Of a DNA stretch of 64,000 nt, positions 16,889-25,111 are shown piece by piece. The DNA is from Nitrospira sp. GTDB lineage: Bacteria > Nitrospirota > Nitrospiria > Nitrospirales > Nitrospiraceae. The notes under the pieces are model-generated. The model did no database searches. It saw only the letters and a list, made by a program, of their open reading frames with translations, and was not told the DNA's origin. Made by a program: the position numbers and the translations under genes. The stretch is taken from contig CP092081.1 in the NCBI GenBank assembly GCA_022226935.1, positions 1,932,416 to 1,996,415 of the forward strand, in the 5' to 3' direction. The number at the start of each line of letters is the position of its first letter. The first letter of the stretch is position 1.

Positions 16889-18709
16889 TCAGGTCACATC
16901 AGAGATTTTTTTGCCTTGAAGCCCTTGCTTCAAGGAGTCGTCCAGCATGGCCACCGTGAGACCTTTGGCGGCTTGCTCCAGATCGGCCATACGCCCGCGA
17001 ATGGCACGTGGATCCGTCCCCTCTTTGGCTGAGGCCAGGGCCGAGAGCGCCGTGCGAATCTTGGCAACCTCTTCTGCGGAAACGAGATGCCCGCCGTCGG
17101 CCAATGATTTCTCGGTCGTGGTGATCAGCGCCCCCGCATCCAGCCTGGCTTCGATCACTTTTCGCGCGCTGACATCGTCCGCCGCGAATTTAAATGAGTC
17201 CTCGATCATGCGTTCGACTTCTTGATCCGACAATCCGTACGACGGTTTGACCTCGATCGACTGGGTCTCTCCGGTCCGCATATCCTTGGCCATGACGTTC
17301 AAGATGCCATTGGCATCGATCAGGAACGTTACTTCGATGCGAGGGACTCCCGCCGGCAAGGGTGGGACCTTGAGTCGAAAGCGAGCGAGGCTGCGATTAT
17401 CTTTCGCCAGTTCGCGTTCGCCTTGGAGGATGTGGATGTCCACACCGGTTTGGCCATCCACATAGGTGGTGAACATTTCCTTTGCGCTGGCGGGAATCGT
17501 GGTGTTTCGCCTGATGAGGCTGCTCATGACGCCGCCCATGGTTTCGATGCCCAAAGACAGCGGGGTCACGTCGAGCAGCAGCATATCGGTGGTGCCACCG
17601 CTGAGAATGTCGGCTTGCACCGCGGCGCCCAGCGCGACGACTTCGTCAGGATTCAGTTCGCAGTGCGGCTGTTTTCCGAACAGGGCCTGAACCCGTTGGC
17701 GAACCAGCGGCATGCGGGTCGATCCGCCAACAAGCACGACTTCATCAATGTCTGTGGGATTGAGTCCGGAATCTTTCAGCGCCAGACGACAGGGACCAAG
17801 TGAGCGCTCAACCAAAGGACTGCAGAGGCCCTCGAGTTGGTCGCGCGTCAGCTCGCGCGTGAACCGGCCTTGTCCATCCGGCAGGTCGAGGGTTACGGTG
17901 ATTTTGAGTTCTTCCGACAGGCGAATCTTTGCGCGCTCCGCTTCCAGGCGCACGGCCTGCATATGATCGGAATGTGTGCTCAGATCGAGGCCCTGCTGCG
18001 CGCGGATCTCCTTTAGCAGCAGATCGGCAATTAACTGATCGAAGTCGTCGCCGCCCAGATGAGTATCGCCGTTCGTCGCGAGCACCTCGAAGATGCCGTT
18101 TTTCAACTTCAGGATTGAGATATCGAACGTTCCTCCACCCAGGTCGTAGACGGCGATGGTCCCTTGTGTTTTTTTTTGAAGGCCGTAGGCAAGTGAGGCC
18201 GCGGTCGGTTCATTGATGATGCGCAAGACTTCCAGCCCCGCGATCATGCCCGCATCTTTGGTAGCCTGCCGCTGGCTATCGTTGAAATAGGCCGGCACGG
18301 TAATCACAGCCTTTGTGATGCTTTCTCCGAGGAAGGCTTCGGCGCGGAGCTTGAGTTCCTTCAGAATCATCGCGGAAATCTGCGGCGGCGAATAAGATTT
18401 CTCCCCCAGCTGGATGCGGATGACCCCGCCCTTTTCCGTGAGTGTATAGGGGAAATAGGCGAGCTCGCCCTGCACATCAGCGAGGCTTTTCCCCATAAAG
18501 CGTTTGACGGAATAGACCGTACGTTCAGGATTTCTGGTGAGATGCTCCTTGGCCGGATCGCCGACGATCAGTCCGTTATCCGTGAGTGCCACGACGGAAG
18601 GGACCATGGCCCGTTCGTGGCGGGTCGAAATGACGCGCGGGGTTCCCTTGTCCATGTAGGCAACAAGAGAGTTCGTGGTGCCGAGGTCGATGCCGACTAT
18701 GCGTGCCAT
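16889..18709 (-). CDS. hscA: HscA, Hsp70-class chaperone for Fe-S assembly
   Basis: This 606-residue DnaK homologue begins MARIVGIDLGTTNSLVAYMD. It has an ATPase domain to about 365 (AVYDLGGGTFDISIL, VVLVGGSTRMPLVRQ), the interdomain linker and a substrate domain (VTPLSLGIETMGGVMSSLI). Its size (E. coli HscA, 616) and place between hscB and iscX identify it rather than DnaK. It binds the LPPVK motif of IscU, which is present in this operon's IscU at residues 98-102, and promotes cluster transfer. It starts 5 nt after hscB. Confidence 0.95.
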   Translation of the reverse strand: MARIVGIDLGTTNSLVAYMDKGTPRVISTRHERAMVPSVVALTDNGLIVGDPAKEHLTRNPERTVYSVKRFMGKSLADVQGELAYFPYTLTEKGGVIRIQLGEKSYSPPQISAMILKELKLRAEAFLGESITKAVITVPAYFNDSQRQATKDAGMIAGLEVLRIINEPTAASLAYGLQKKTQGTIAVYDLGGGTFDISILKLKNGIFEVLATNGDTHLGGDDFDQLIADLLLKEIRAQQGLDLSTHSDHMQAVRLEAERAKIRLSEELKITVTLDLPDGQGRFTRELTRDQLEGLCSPLVERSLGPCRLALKDSGLNPTDIDEVVLVGGSTRMPLVRQRVQALFGKQPHCELNPDEVVALGAAVQADILSGGTTDMLLLDVTPLSLGIETMGGVMSSLIRRNTTIPASAKEMFTTYVDGQTGVDIHILQGERELAKDNRSLARFRLKVPPLPAGVPRIEVTFLIDANGILNVMAKDMRTGETQSIEVKPSYGLSDQEVERMIEDSFKFAADDVSARKVIEARLDAGALITTTEKSLADGGHLVSAEEVAKIRTALSALASAKEGTDPRAIRGRMADLEQAAKGLTVAMLDDSLKQGLQGKKISDVT

Positions 18710-18714
18710 AGGAG

Positions 18715-19437
18715 TTATGCGATCGTTGCGACGAGATCGTTGACGATGTTTTTGACATAGGTGCGGTTCGAAAGAATGTTCCGCATGTCTTTGAGGATGA
18801 GCGTTCGTTCAGCCCGTGCCTGCTCAGTGGCTTCCCCGCGATCTTGCAGGGCATCCCACCGGCTGAACAACTGTTGGAGCCTGGCTTCCATGTCTCGTTG
18901 CCGTTCCTCAAGATTCGTTCGATCGGTATGGAGTTTCGTGCGGAGTCTCGCCGCGTGTTCCGAGGTGCGGTCACTCTCGCGGAATTCGTCCAGGGTCTCC
19001 TGCAACTCAAGAATCTCTTCGAAGAGATCAGCGGGCGGCGACGTGCGGATGTCTTTCACCGAACCGGCTTCGAGATCCAGCAAATACTCGGCGCGTTGAA
19101 TGGGATCCCGCAGGGTGCGATAGGCGGTGTTCAGCATGGCCGAGTTGCCGAGGCTGATGGATTGCTCCGCATCGCTTTTGTTCTGATAGAAATCGGGATG
19201 GAATGCCCGGCTCAATTCGTAAAACTTAGATTCCAGAACTTGCGTATCGATGACGAGGCGCCGGGGGAGCCCAAAGCAGGTGAAATAATCGAGATCTTTC
19301 GACACTGGTTGAACTTTCACGCAGCGGTCGCAAAAGTATTCGCCGGCCATTTCCGACTGGCAATGCCAGCACATGCTGCGAGCCATCTGCAGTTCGCGGC
19401 GGTCGTCGGTGTTATGGATATGTCCGTTCATCTGCAC
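18715..19437 (-). CDS. hscB: HscB J-domain co-chaperone with N-terminal zinc-finger motif
   Basis: The 240-residue protein carries a J-domain of the HscB type (DYFTCFGLPRRLVIDTQVLE, FHPDFYQNKSD with HPD at 80-82) and the C-terminal three-helix IscU-binding domain. It adds an N-terminal CWHC (23-26) and CDRC (36-39), a probable zinc site. E. coli HscB (171 residues) lacks this; human HSC20 has a comparable finger. It stimulates HscA and delivers IscU. Start may be GTG 19437 or ATG 19431. Confidence 0.93.
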   Translation of the reverse strand: MQMNGHIHNTDDRRELQMARSMCWHCQSEMAGEYFCDRCVKVQPVSKDLDYFTCFGLPRRLVIDTQVLESKFYELSRAFHPDFYQNKSDAEQSISLGNSAMLNTAYRTLRDPIQRAEYLLDLEAGSVKDIRTSPPADLFEEILELQETLDEFRESDRTSEHAARLRTKLHTDRTNLEERQRDMEARLQQLFSRWDALQDRGEATEQARAERTLILKDMRNILSNRTYVKNIVNDLVATIA

Positions 19438-19445
19438 GCACTCGC

Positions 19446-19805
19446 TCAGGCTGAAAACGATTCGCCGCAGCCGCAGGTCTTATTGGCGTTCGGATTCACA
19501 AACTTGAAATTTCCGCCCATCAGGTCCTTCTGGAAGTCCAGTTGAGTCCCTTGCAGATAGATGGCGCTCTTGGCATCCACGATAACCTTCACGCCGTCGA
19601 ATTCGTACACCTGGTCGTACTGACCGATTTTTTCATCGAAGTTGATGGTGTAGCTCAGCCCGGAGCACCCGCCTCCTTTGACGCCCAGGCGGAGGCCGCC
19701 TTCTTCAATGCCTTGGACATTGATCAAGCGCTTCACTTCCTTGAGGGCCGCATCGCTCAGCGTAATCACCGGGGCTTGGGCATCGGTATTCGTGGTGACA
19801 TCCAT
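19446..19805 (-). CDS. iscA: IscA/ErpA-type Fe-S carrier
   Basis: This 119-residue A-type carrier has ITLSDAALKEVKRLI, GLRLGVKGGGCSGLSYTINF and the terminal CGCGESFSA, giving the three conserved cysteines. It accepts iron or clusters and passes them to apo-targets. It lies between iscU (20 nt) and hscB (8 nt). IscA and ErpA cannot be told apart by sequence alone; operon position favours IscA. Confidence 0.93.
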   Translation of the reverse strand: MDVTTNTDAQAPVITLSDAALKEVKRLINVQGIEEGGLRLGVKGGGCSGLSYTINFDEKIGQYDQVYEFDGVKVIVDAKSAIYLQGTQLDFQKDLMGGNFKFVNPNANKTCGCGESFSA

Positions 19806-19825
19806 AGTGCGCTCCTTCCTGTCGG

Positions 19826-20209
19826 TTACTTCGAGTCGGCTTTCTTTTGATAGTCGGCCAGGGCCGCCTTAATGGCATCCTCGGCCAATACCGAACAGTG
19901 AATCTTCACCGGGGGCAGATTGAGTTCCTGCACGATATCGGTGTTCTTGATCTTTCCGGCTTCCTCTACCGTTTTGCCTTTCAGCCACTCGGTGGCCAGG
20001 CTGGAACTGGCGATCGCGGACCCACATCCGAAGGTTTTGAACTTCGCATCCACAATCGTATCGTTTTGAACTTTGATTTGGAGCTTCATGACGTCTCCGC
20101 ATTCGGGGGCGCCGACGATGCCCGTACCGACCCCGTCTTCTTCTTTTTTGAAGCTGCCCATATTGCGGGGATTGTTGAAATGGTCGACGACTTTTTCGCT
20201 GTAGGCCAT
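19826..20209 (-). CDS. iscU: IscU Fe-S scaffold
   Basis: The 127-residue scaffold begins MAYSEKVVDHFNNPRNMGSF and has the three cluster cysteines at 37 (APECGD), 62 (FGCGSA) and 105 (KIHCSVLAEDAI). The HscA recognition motif LPPVK is at 98-102. It builds 2Fe-2S clusters from sulfur delivered by IscS. The gene starts 40 nt after iscS and is a normal length for the family. Confidence 0.97.
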   Translation of the reverse strand: MAYSEKVVDHFNNPRNMGSFKKEEDGVGTGIVGAPECGDVMKLQIKVQNDTIVDAKFKTFGCGSAIASSSLATEWLKGKTVEEAGKIKNTDIVQELNLPPVKIHCSVLAEDAIKAALADYQKKADSK

Positions 20210-20249
20210 GGTGTCCTCCGGAAATATCTAATCAGATGGTGGTTTCAAA

Positions 20250-21467
20250 TTAATGCGCTGCCCATTGCACGGTCTTCAAGTCGATGCCTTCTTTGGCCAT
20301 TTCATAAAGCGGCGACATTTCGCGCAGCTTGGTTACAGTTTCGATAATCTTCTTTGCGGCATAGTCAACTTCCTCGTCGAGCGTGAAGCGCCCCAGGCCG
20401 AATCGGATGGAAGAATGCGCCAGTTCCGCTCCCACTCCTAAGGCCCGCAAGACGTAGGAAGGTTCCAGGGTCGCGGAGGTGCAGGCCGAGCCGGAAGAGA
20501 GGGCGATTTCTTTACACCCCATCAGCAGCGATTCCCCTTCAACATACGCAAAGGAGATATTCAGATTGTGCGGAAGCCGTTCTGTCGGATGGCCGTTCAG
20601 ATAGACCTCCTCAAGCGCCTTCGTAATGGTCGCATGTAACCGGTCGCGCATGACCGAGAGCCGCGCGGCATCGGCGGCCATCTCCTGCTCGCAGAGCTCG
20701 CAAGCCTTCCCGAATCCCACGATCAAAGGCACAGGCAGCGTCCCGGATCGCATGCCACGCTCATGTCCACCCCCATCCATTTGAGCCGCGATGCGGACAC
20801 GGGGATTCTTTTTTCTGACATAGAGAGCGCCGATACCCTTAGGCCCGTAAATCTTGTGGGCGCTGAACGACATGAGGTCGATGCCCATCTCCTGCACGTT
20901 GATCGGGACCTTTCCCACGCCTTGGGTCGCATCGCAGTGAAACAGGATGCCCTTTTCTTTTGCGATCTTTCCGATTTCCTTGATGGGGTTGATCGTCCCG
21001 ATTTCGTTATTCGCGAACATGATAGAGATGAGAATGGTTTTGTCGGTGATGGCGTTACGGACATCCTCCGGATTCACCATGCCGAACTTATCGACCGGGA
21101 GGTAGGTGACCTTCACGCCGCGCTTGGTTTCCAACGTTTTGGCCGTATCCAGCACTGCGCGATGCTCGGTCGACGACGTGATGATATGATCGCCCTTCTC
21201 GTGATACATCTCCACCACGCCTTTGAGGGCCAGGTTGTTCGATTCGGTGGCGCCACTCGTGAAGACGATTTCTTTGGCATCCGCATGGATCAACTTGGCG
21301 ATCTGTTTGCGAGCGGTTTCCACCCCTTCTTCAGCCTCCCAGCCGAACGCGTGGTTCCGGCTGGCGGCGTTCCCGAACTTTTCCGTGAAATAGGGGAGCA
21401 TTGCTTCCAGCACCCGAGGGTCCATCGGGGTGGTCGCATGGTTATCCAAATAGATCGGGAACTTCAT
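20250..21467 (-). CDS. iscS: IscS cysteine desulfurase
   Basis: This 405-residue PLP enzyme takes sulfur from L-cysteine for Fe-S clusters and tRNA thiolation. It begins [20 protein letters not shown], has the PLP lysine region [20 protein letters not shown] and the active-site loop [21 protein letters not shown]. It ends at the Trp-Ala-Ala-His tail typical of IscS (VQWAAH). The length matches E. coli IscS (404). The ATG overlaps the iscR stop by 4 nt. Confidence 0.97.
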   Translation of the reverse strand: MKFPIYLDNHATTPMDPRVLEAMLPYFTEKFGNAASRNHAFGWEAEEGVETARKQIAKLIHADAKEIVFTSGATESNNLALKGVVEMYHEKGDHIITSSTEHRAVLDTAKTLETKRGVKVTYLPVDKFGMVNPEDVRNAITDKTILISIMFANNEIGTINPIKEIGKIAKEKGILFHCDATQGVGKVPINVQEMGIDLMSFSAHKIYGPKGIGALYVRKKNPRVRIAAQMDGGGHERGMRSGTLPVPLIVGFGKACELCEQEMAADAARLSVMRDRLHATITKALEEVYLNGHPTERLPHNLNISFAYVEGESLLMGCKEIALSSGSACTSATLEPSYVLRALGVGAELAHSSIRFGLGRFTLDEEVDYAAKKIIETVTKLREMSPLYEMAKEGIDLKTVQWAAH

Positions 21468-21943
21468 CGCTCGACTCCTTGTTGTTCCGTCGCGACGGAT
21501 TGAATGGTGATGAGAGGGGTGCCTCCCAGCATATCTTGCAAGGTCATGTTATTCAAAAGCTGATAGATACTGTTCTGGATTTTCAGGAGCGGGGTTCGGA
21601 TGTTACAGTGCTCACGCTGCATGCAGGCATCGCCGTCTTTCTCGTGCGAACAATCCATAATGCCCAGTGGCCCCTCCAAGCTTTCGAGTACGTGGGCAAT
21701 CGTGATCTCACGGGGATTCTTTCCCAGTAGATACCCACCTTTTGGACCATTATGGCTTTCAATGATGCCGCTCTTCGAGAGGGTCTGAAGGACTTTCGCC
21801 AGTAGTTCGACCGGAATATGATATTCCTCGGCGATTTCTTTGGTGTTCACCACCCGGGCATGAGCGACATCGCCATATTGGTTGGAGGCAATGTGTTGCA
21901 GCGCCATCAATCCGTAATCTGCCTTTTTTGATAATTTCAGCAT
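21464..21943 (-). CDS. iscR: IscR, Rrf2-family Fe-S regulator
   Basis: The 159-residue regulator starts [19 protein letters not shown]. It has a winged helix with the recognition region [28 protein letters not shown] and three cysteines at 98, 107 and 113 ([21 protein letters not shown]) placed to bind a 2Fe-2S cluster. It presumably represses its own operon when cluster supply is adequate. It heads the operon; the promoter and a dyad operator lie just upstream. The spacing between Cys 1 and Cys 2 is longer than in E. coli (8 residues versus 5). Confidence 0.93.
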   Translation of the reverse strand: MLKLSKKADYGLMALQHIASNQYGDVAHARVVNTKEIAEEYHIPVELLAKVLQTLSKSGIIESHNGPKGGYLLGKNPREITIAHVLESLEGPLGIMDCSHEKDGDACMQREHCNIRTPLLKIQNSIYQLLNNMTLQDMLGGTPLITIQSVATEQQGVER

Positions 21944-21964
21944 GGCCTATTGCCGATCTTTAAA

Positions 21965-21989
21965 GTCGGAGACTATAATGATCTCCGAC
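21965..21989. promoter_or_regulatory. 25-bp dyad, candidate IscR operator
   Basis: A perfect inverted repeat (GTCGGAGA, 9-nt AT-rich spacer, TCTCCGAC) lies about 21 nt before the iscR start and about 11-35 nt past the predicted transcription start. Total length and AT-rich centre fit Rrf2-family sites, so it is a probable autoregulatory operator. Confidence 0.6.
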
Positions 21990-22006
21990 CAAATCAGTCG
22001 TACAAA

Positions 22007-22035
22007 AGTTATCATGTGATCTTTAAAACTGTCAA
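22007..22035 (-). promoter_or_regulatory. sigma70 promoter of the ISC operon
   Basis: On the minus strand a perfect TTGACA (22030-22035) and ATAACT (22007-22012) are exactly 17 bp apart. The decamer TTTAAAGATC lies in the spacer and occurs again at 21955-21964 in the leader. Confidence 0.75.
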
Positions 22036-22158
22036 GGGCGAGTGAAGTCAGAGATCGAGAATAGGAAACTTCCAGCATGAAGTCCGGGACACTCACCAGG
22101 CGAATCAACCATCGCATCTCTTATTGGGAGAAATTGAGAAGAAAAGGGGCTGAACAAC

Positions 22159-22575
22159 ATGGGTGGAACGAATCCCTATATCGAAAAAGCCAACGTCGAG
22201 TTACCGTCTAAAGCCTATACCGTGACCTTTGTTTTTCCGGACAAGACCGAAAAGAAAGTGGCGGTGGAGCCGGATAAGATTCCCTATGGTCCGACGGGGT
22301 TACCGGGCAGCATTCTGGACATCGCCATGGGGAACGACATCGACCTCGAGCATGTCTGTGGAGGGGTCTGCGCCTGCTCCACGTGTCATGTCATGGTGAA
22401 GAAAGGTCTGGAGACGTGCAATGAGGGGACGGATGATGAGTTCGATCAGTTAGACGAAGCTCCCGCCACGACCTTGCAGTCCCGACTCGGATGCCAGTGT
22501 GTGCCGAATGGGACGATGGACGTCATCGTGGAGATTCCCGCCATCAATAAGAATTTGGCAAAGGAAGGTCATTAA
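22159..22575 (+). CDS. fdx: ISC-type 2Fe-2S ferredoxin
   Basis: This 138-residue ferredoxin of the adrenodoxin/ISC class has cluster cysteines C67-x5-C73-x2-C76 (HVCGGVCACSTCHVM) and C112 in LGCQCVP. Three more cysteines (71, 87, 114) are present. It supplies electrons for cluster assembly and is normally downstream of hscA; here it is divergent from iscR across a shared 215-bp control region. An N-terminal extension of about 20 residues precedes the usual start. AAAAGGGG provides the ribosome site. Confidence 0.92.
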   Translation: MGGTNPYIEKANVELPSKAYTVTFVFPDKTEKKVAVEPDKIPYGPTGLPGSILDIAMGNDIDLEHVCGGVCACSTCHVMVKKGLETCNEGTDDEFDQLDEAPATTLQSRLGCQCVPNGTMDVIVEIPAINKNLAKEGH

Positions 22576-22601
22576 GCCGGGTGGATGGCACCAGCCAGTC
22601 T

Positions 22602-23300
22602 TTAGTCGTACGTTTCGAGTTTCACTTCTCGCCGATCAAATCCCATTTCCATGAACAGGCTGCGCAACGGGCGGGCAAAGGCCTTGATCCCGGCGATCAT
22701 GGGTGTCACTCGGGTGCCGTTTCCAGCAAGCTGTTTGATCGCCTCCACCGTACCTGCATGGCCCTCCGGGGCTTCGCTCACAAACGGCAGATACTGAAAA
22801 TGAGAGTGCCGCTCGGCCAGCGCTGTGAATTCGTCGTGGTATAGCTGTTCGCTGGCGGTCGGCGCATGGGCGATCAGGGTGGTCGAGGGCAGGCTGTCCT
22901 GTTCAGCCAGCGCGCGGATCATGCAGCGCAGCGGGACGAGGCCTGAATAACGACCGATCAACAGCAAATGTTGCATTTCCGGCTCTGGCAGCACGAAATG
23001 ACCATAGGGCCCCGAGAGAGGGAGACGATCGCCCGGCTTGAGCGATGAAAGATAGCCCGACCCTTTACCTCCCGGAACATGATCGAACACCAGCGTGAGA
23101 TGCCCTTTAGAGGTCGGGGGCTCTGCCAGGGAATAGGCGCGATTCAACGGTGGATGGTCTCCGACCGGCAATTGGAGGGAGATCCACTGGCCGGGTTTGA
23201 ATGGCAAGGGAGCCTCGATCGGGCGGAGCACGAGTTCTGTGGTATGAGGTGTCAACGCGGTCAGCGAGACGACTTCAGCAAGTTGTGTTGGTTCAGCCAT
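22602..23300 (-). CDS. FNR-like FAD-binding oxidoreductase
   Basis: The 232-residue protein has a ferredoxin-NADP-reductase-type FAD domain (LPFKPGQWISLQLPV, RAYSLAEPP with the RxYS flavin motif, GPYGHFVLPEP). A nucleotide-binding domain follows, starting LLLIGRYSGLVPLRCMIRAL, with the terminal VKLETYD. It has no Fe-S domain of its own. It converges on the ferredoxin gene 26 nt away and may be the reductase of that ferredoxin (inference). The NAD(P) motif is degenerate (GRYSGL rather than GGGTGI), so cofactor preference is unclear. Confidence 0.82.
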   Translation of the reverse strand: MAEPTQLAEVVSLTALTPHTTELVLRPIEAPLPFKPGQWISLQLPVGDHPPLNRAYSLAEPPTSKGHLTLVFDHVPGGKGSGYLSSLKPGDRLPLSGPYGHFVLPEPEMQHLLLIGRYSGLVPLRCMIRALAEQDSLPSTTLIAHAPTASEQLYHDEFTALAERHSHFQYLPFVSEAPEGHAGTVEAIKQLAGNGTRVTPMIAGIKAFARPLRSLFMEMGFDRREVKLETYD

Positions 23301-23416
23301 GGACTGTTCTTAACAAAAACAGATTCAGAATGGAACAGCCCAGTTCTGTACATCGTTTCGGTGCCATGATATAGGTAGCCCCCGTTCAGTTTTCCCATAC
23401 ACACTACGGTGACGCG

Positions 23417-24832
23417 ATGAGTCAGGTCAGGGTTCGATTTGCGCCCAGTCCGACCGGCTTCCTCCATATCGGCGGGGTGCGGACGGCCTTGTTCAACTGG
23501 CTGTTTGCCCGGCAACAGAACGGCGTGTTTATTCTGCGCATCGAAGATACCGATCAGGATCGGTCGACCGACGCATCGATTCAAGCCATTCTCGACGGCA
23601 TGCGCTGGGTCAAGCTCGATTGGGACGAAGGCCCCTTTCGGCAGACCGAACGCATGGATCTCTATCGTAGTCATGCCATGCGGTTATTTGAGCAGGGCCA
23701 TGCCTATTGGTGTGTATGTACATCGGAGGAACTGGAGGCTCGCCGGAAAGAGGCGGAAGCCAAGGGTGGATCACCCCGCTATGACGGCCGGTGCCGGAAC
23801 CTGGGTCTCGCCAAGCCAACCGGTGATGCGGCACTCCGGTTCAAAGCGCCGCAAGACGGCCAGACAGTTGTCGACGATCTGATCAAGGGCCGGGTGGTGT
23901 TCGATAACCAGATCCTGGATGACGTCATCATTCTCAGGTCGAATGGCTTTCCCACCTATAACTTCTCCGTGGTGGTGGACGACGCGTTGATGGGCATTAC
24001 GCACGTGGTGCGGGGGGACGACCATCTCACCAACACGCCGCGCCAAATCCCCATTTTTCAGGCGCTTGGATTCCCGCTGCCGCGCTTCGGCCACTTACCG
24101 ATGATCCTGGGTTCGGACAAAACGAGGCTCTCGAAGCGTCATGGCGCGACCTCGATCATGGCTTACAAAGACATGGGCTACCTGCCAGAGGCCATGGTCA
24201 ACTATCTCGTGCGGCTCGGGTGGTCGCATGGAGATCAAGAGCTCTTTTCGCGAGAAGAACTGATCGAAAAATTTTCGTGGAAGAATGTCCAGACTTCTCC
24301 CGCTGTGTTCAATCCCGACAAGTTGTTGTGGCTCAATGCCGAATACCTCAAGACCAACCCGCCCGGGCAGGTGGCGGCGGCGCTGGTGCCGTTGCTCGAA
24401 CAGACCGATCTCAAGGATGAGGTCCGCGCGGTCTCGACCGAGTGGCTTGCACAACTGGTGGTCTTGGTAAAGGAGCGAACCAAGACGTTGGTTGAAATGG
24501 CTCATTGGGTGAAGCCCTACTTCGGCGAAGCGGTGTCATTTGATGAGGATGCTGCGAAGAAGTTCCTGACTCCGGCTCAAGCCCCGCTGTTGATCAAGCT
24601 GGTGGAACGCTTTGAAGCGTTTCCGGTCTTCTCCAAGCACGAGTGGGAAGAGGCGTTCAAGAAGTTGGTTGAGGAGGCGGGAGTTAAGATGGGGCAGCTT
24701 GCCCAGCCAGTTCGGGTTGCCCTGACGGGCCGGACGGCAAGTCCCGGTCTGTTCGAGGTGATGGAAGTCCTCGGCCGGGACCGGACGTTGATTCGATTGC
24801 GCAAGGGGATCGAGCAGGCCTCAAAATCCTGA
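23417..24832 (+). CDS. gltX: Glutamyl-tRNA synthetase
   Basis: This 471-residue class I synthetase has the HIGH-like motif PTGFLHIGGVRTALFNW and the KMSKS-like motif DKTRLSKRHGATS, then the all-helical anticodon domain. It charges tRNA-Glu; the window's tRNA-Glu(CTC) at 32.4 kb is a substrate. Because glnS is also present 3 kb away, it need not misacylate tRNA-Gln. Its length is normal for bacterial GltX. It is followed at once by two tRNA-Gln genes. Confidence 0.95.
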   Translation: MSQVRVRFAPSPTGFLHIGGVRTALFNWLFARQQNGVFILRIEDTDQDRSTDASIQAILDGMRWVKLDWDEGPFRQTERMDLYRSHAMRLFEQGHAYWCVCTSEELEARRKEAEAKGGSPRYDGRCRNLGLAKPTGDAALRFKAPQDGQTVVDDLIKGRVVFDNQILDDVIILRSNGFPTYNFSVVVDDALMGITHVVRGDDHLTNTPRQIPIFQALGFPLPRFGHLPMILGSDKTRLSKRHGATSIMAYKDMGYLPEAMVNYLVRLGWSHGDQELFSREELIEKFSWKNVQTSPAVFNPDKLLWLNAEYLKTNPPGQVAAALVPLLEQTDLKDEVRAVSTEWLAQLVVLVKERTKTLVEMAHWVKPYFGEAVSFDEDAAKKFLTPAQAPLLIKLVERFEAFPVFSKHEWEEAFKKLVEEAGVKMGQLAQPVRVALTGRTASPGLFEVMEVLGRDRTLIRLRKGIEQASKS

Positions 24833-24859
24833 TTGGCTGTTCTGGAATCGCGCCCGATC

Positions 24860-24886
24860 TTGACGCAATGGAGAGGCTTATATTAC
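24860..24886 (+). promoter_or_regulatory. Probable promoter of the tRNA-Gln genes
   Basis: TTGACG at 24860-24865 precedes a TATATTACT region (24879-24887). The TATTAC hexamer at 24881-24886 gives a 15-bp spacer. The start would fall just before the tRNA at 24900. Confidence 0.5.
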
Positions 24887-24899
24887 TGTGTGGACCGGT

Positions 24900-24973
24900 T
24901 GGGGGATCGTCTAGCGGTAGGACGTCAGTCTCTGGATCTGACTACCTAGGTTCGATTCCTAGTCCCCCAGCCA
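24900..24973 (+). tRNA. tRNA-Gln(CTG)
   Basis: Seven-bp acceptor stem TGGGGGA/TCCCCCA with U1-A72, D-arm GTCT..GGAC, anticodon loop CTCTGGA (anticodon CTG), T-arm CTAGG TTCGATT CCTAG, and CCA encoded. The innermost anticodon-stem pair is a T-T mismatch. Confidence 0.95.
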
Positions 24974-25026
24974 AAATCTTTTCTACGCCTTGCTCTTCAG
25001 CTCGATGTCTCGGTTCCGTACCGCGC

Positions 25027-25100
25027 TGGGGGATCGTCTAGCGGTAGGACGCCAGCCTTTGGAGCTGGCTACCTAGGTTCGATTCCTAGTCCCCCAGCCA
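25027..25100 (+). tRNA. tRNA-Gln(TTG)
   Basis: This copy is nearly identical to the preceding tRNA, with a fully paired anticodon stem CCAGC/GCTGG, loop CTTTGGA (anticodon TTG) and encoded CCA. The two tRNAs are a local duplication that diverged mainly in the anticodon arm. A 53-nt spacer separates them. Confidence 0.96.
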
Positions 25101-25111
25101 TAATTTCCCCG

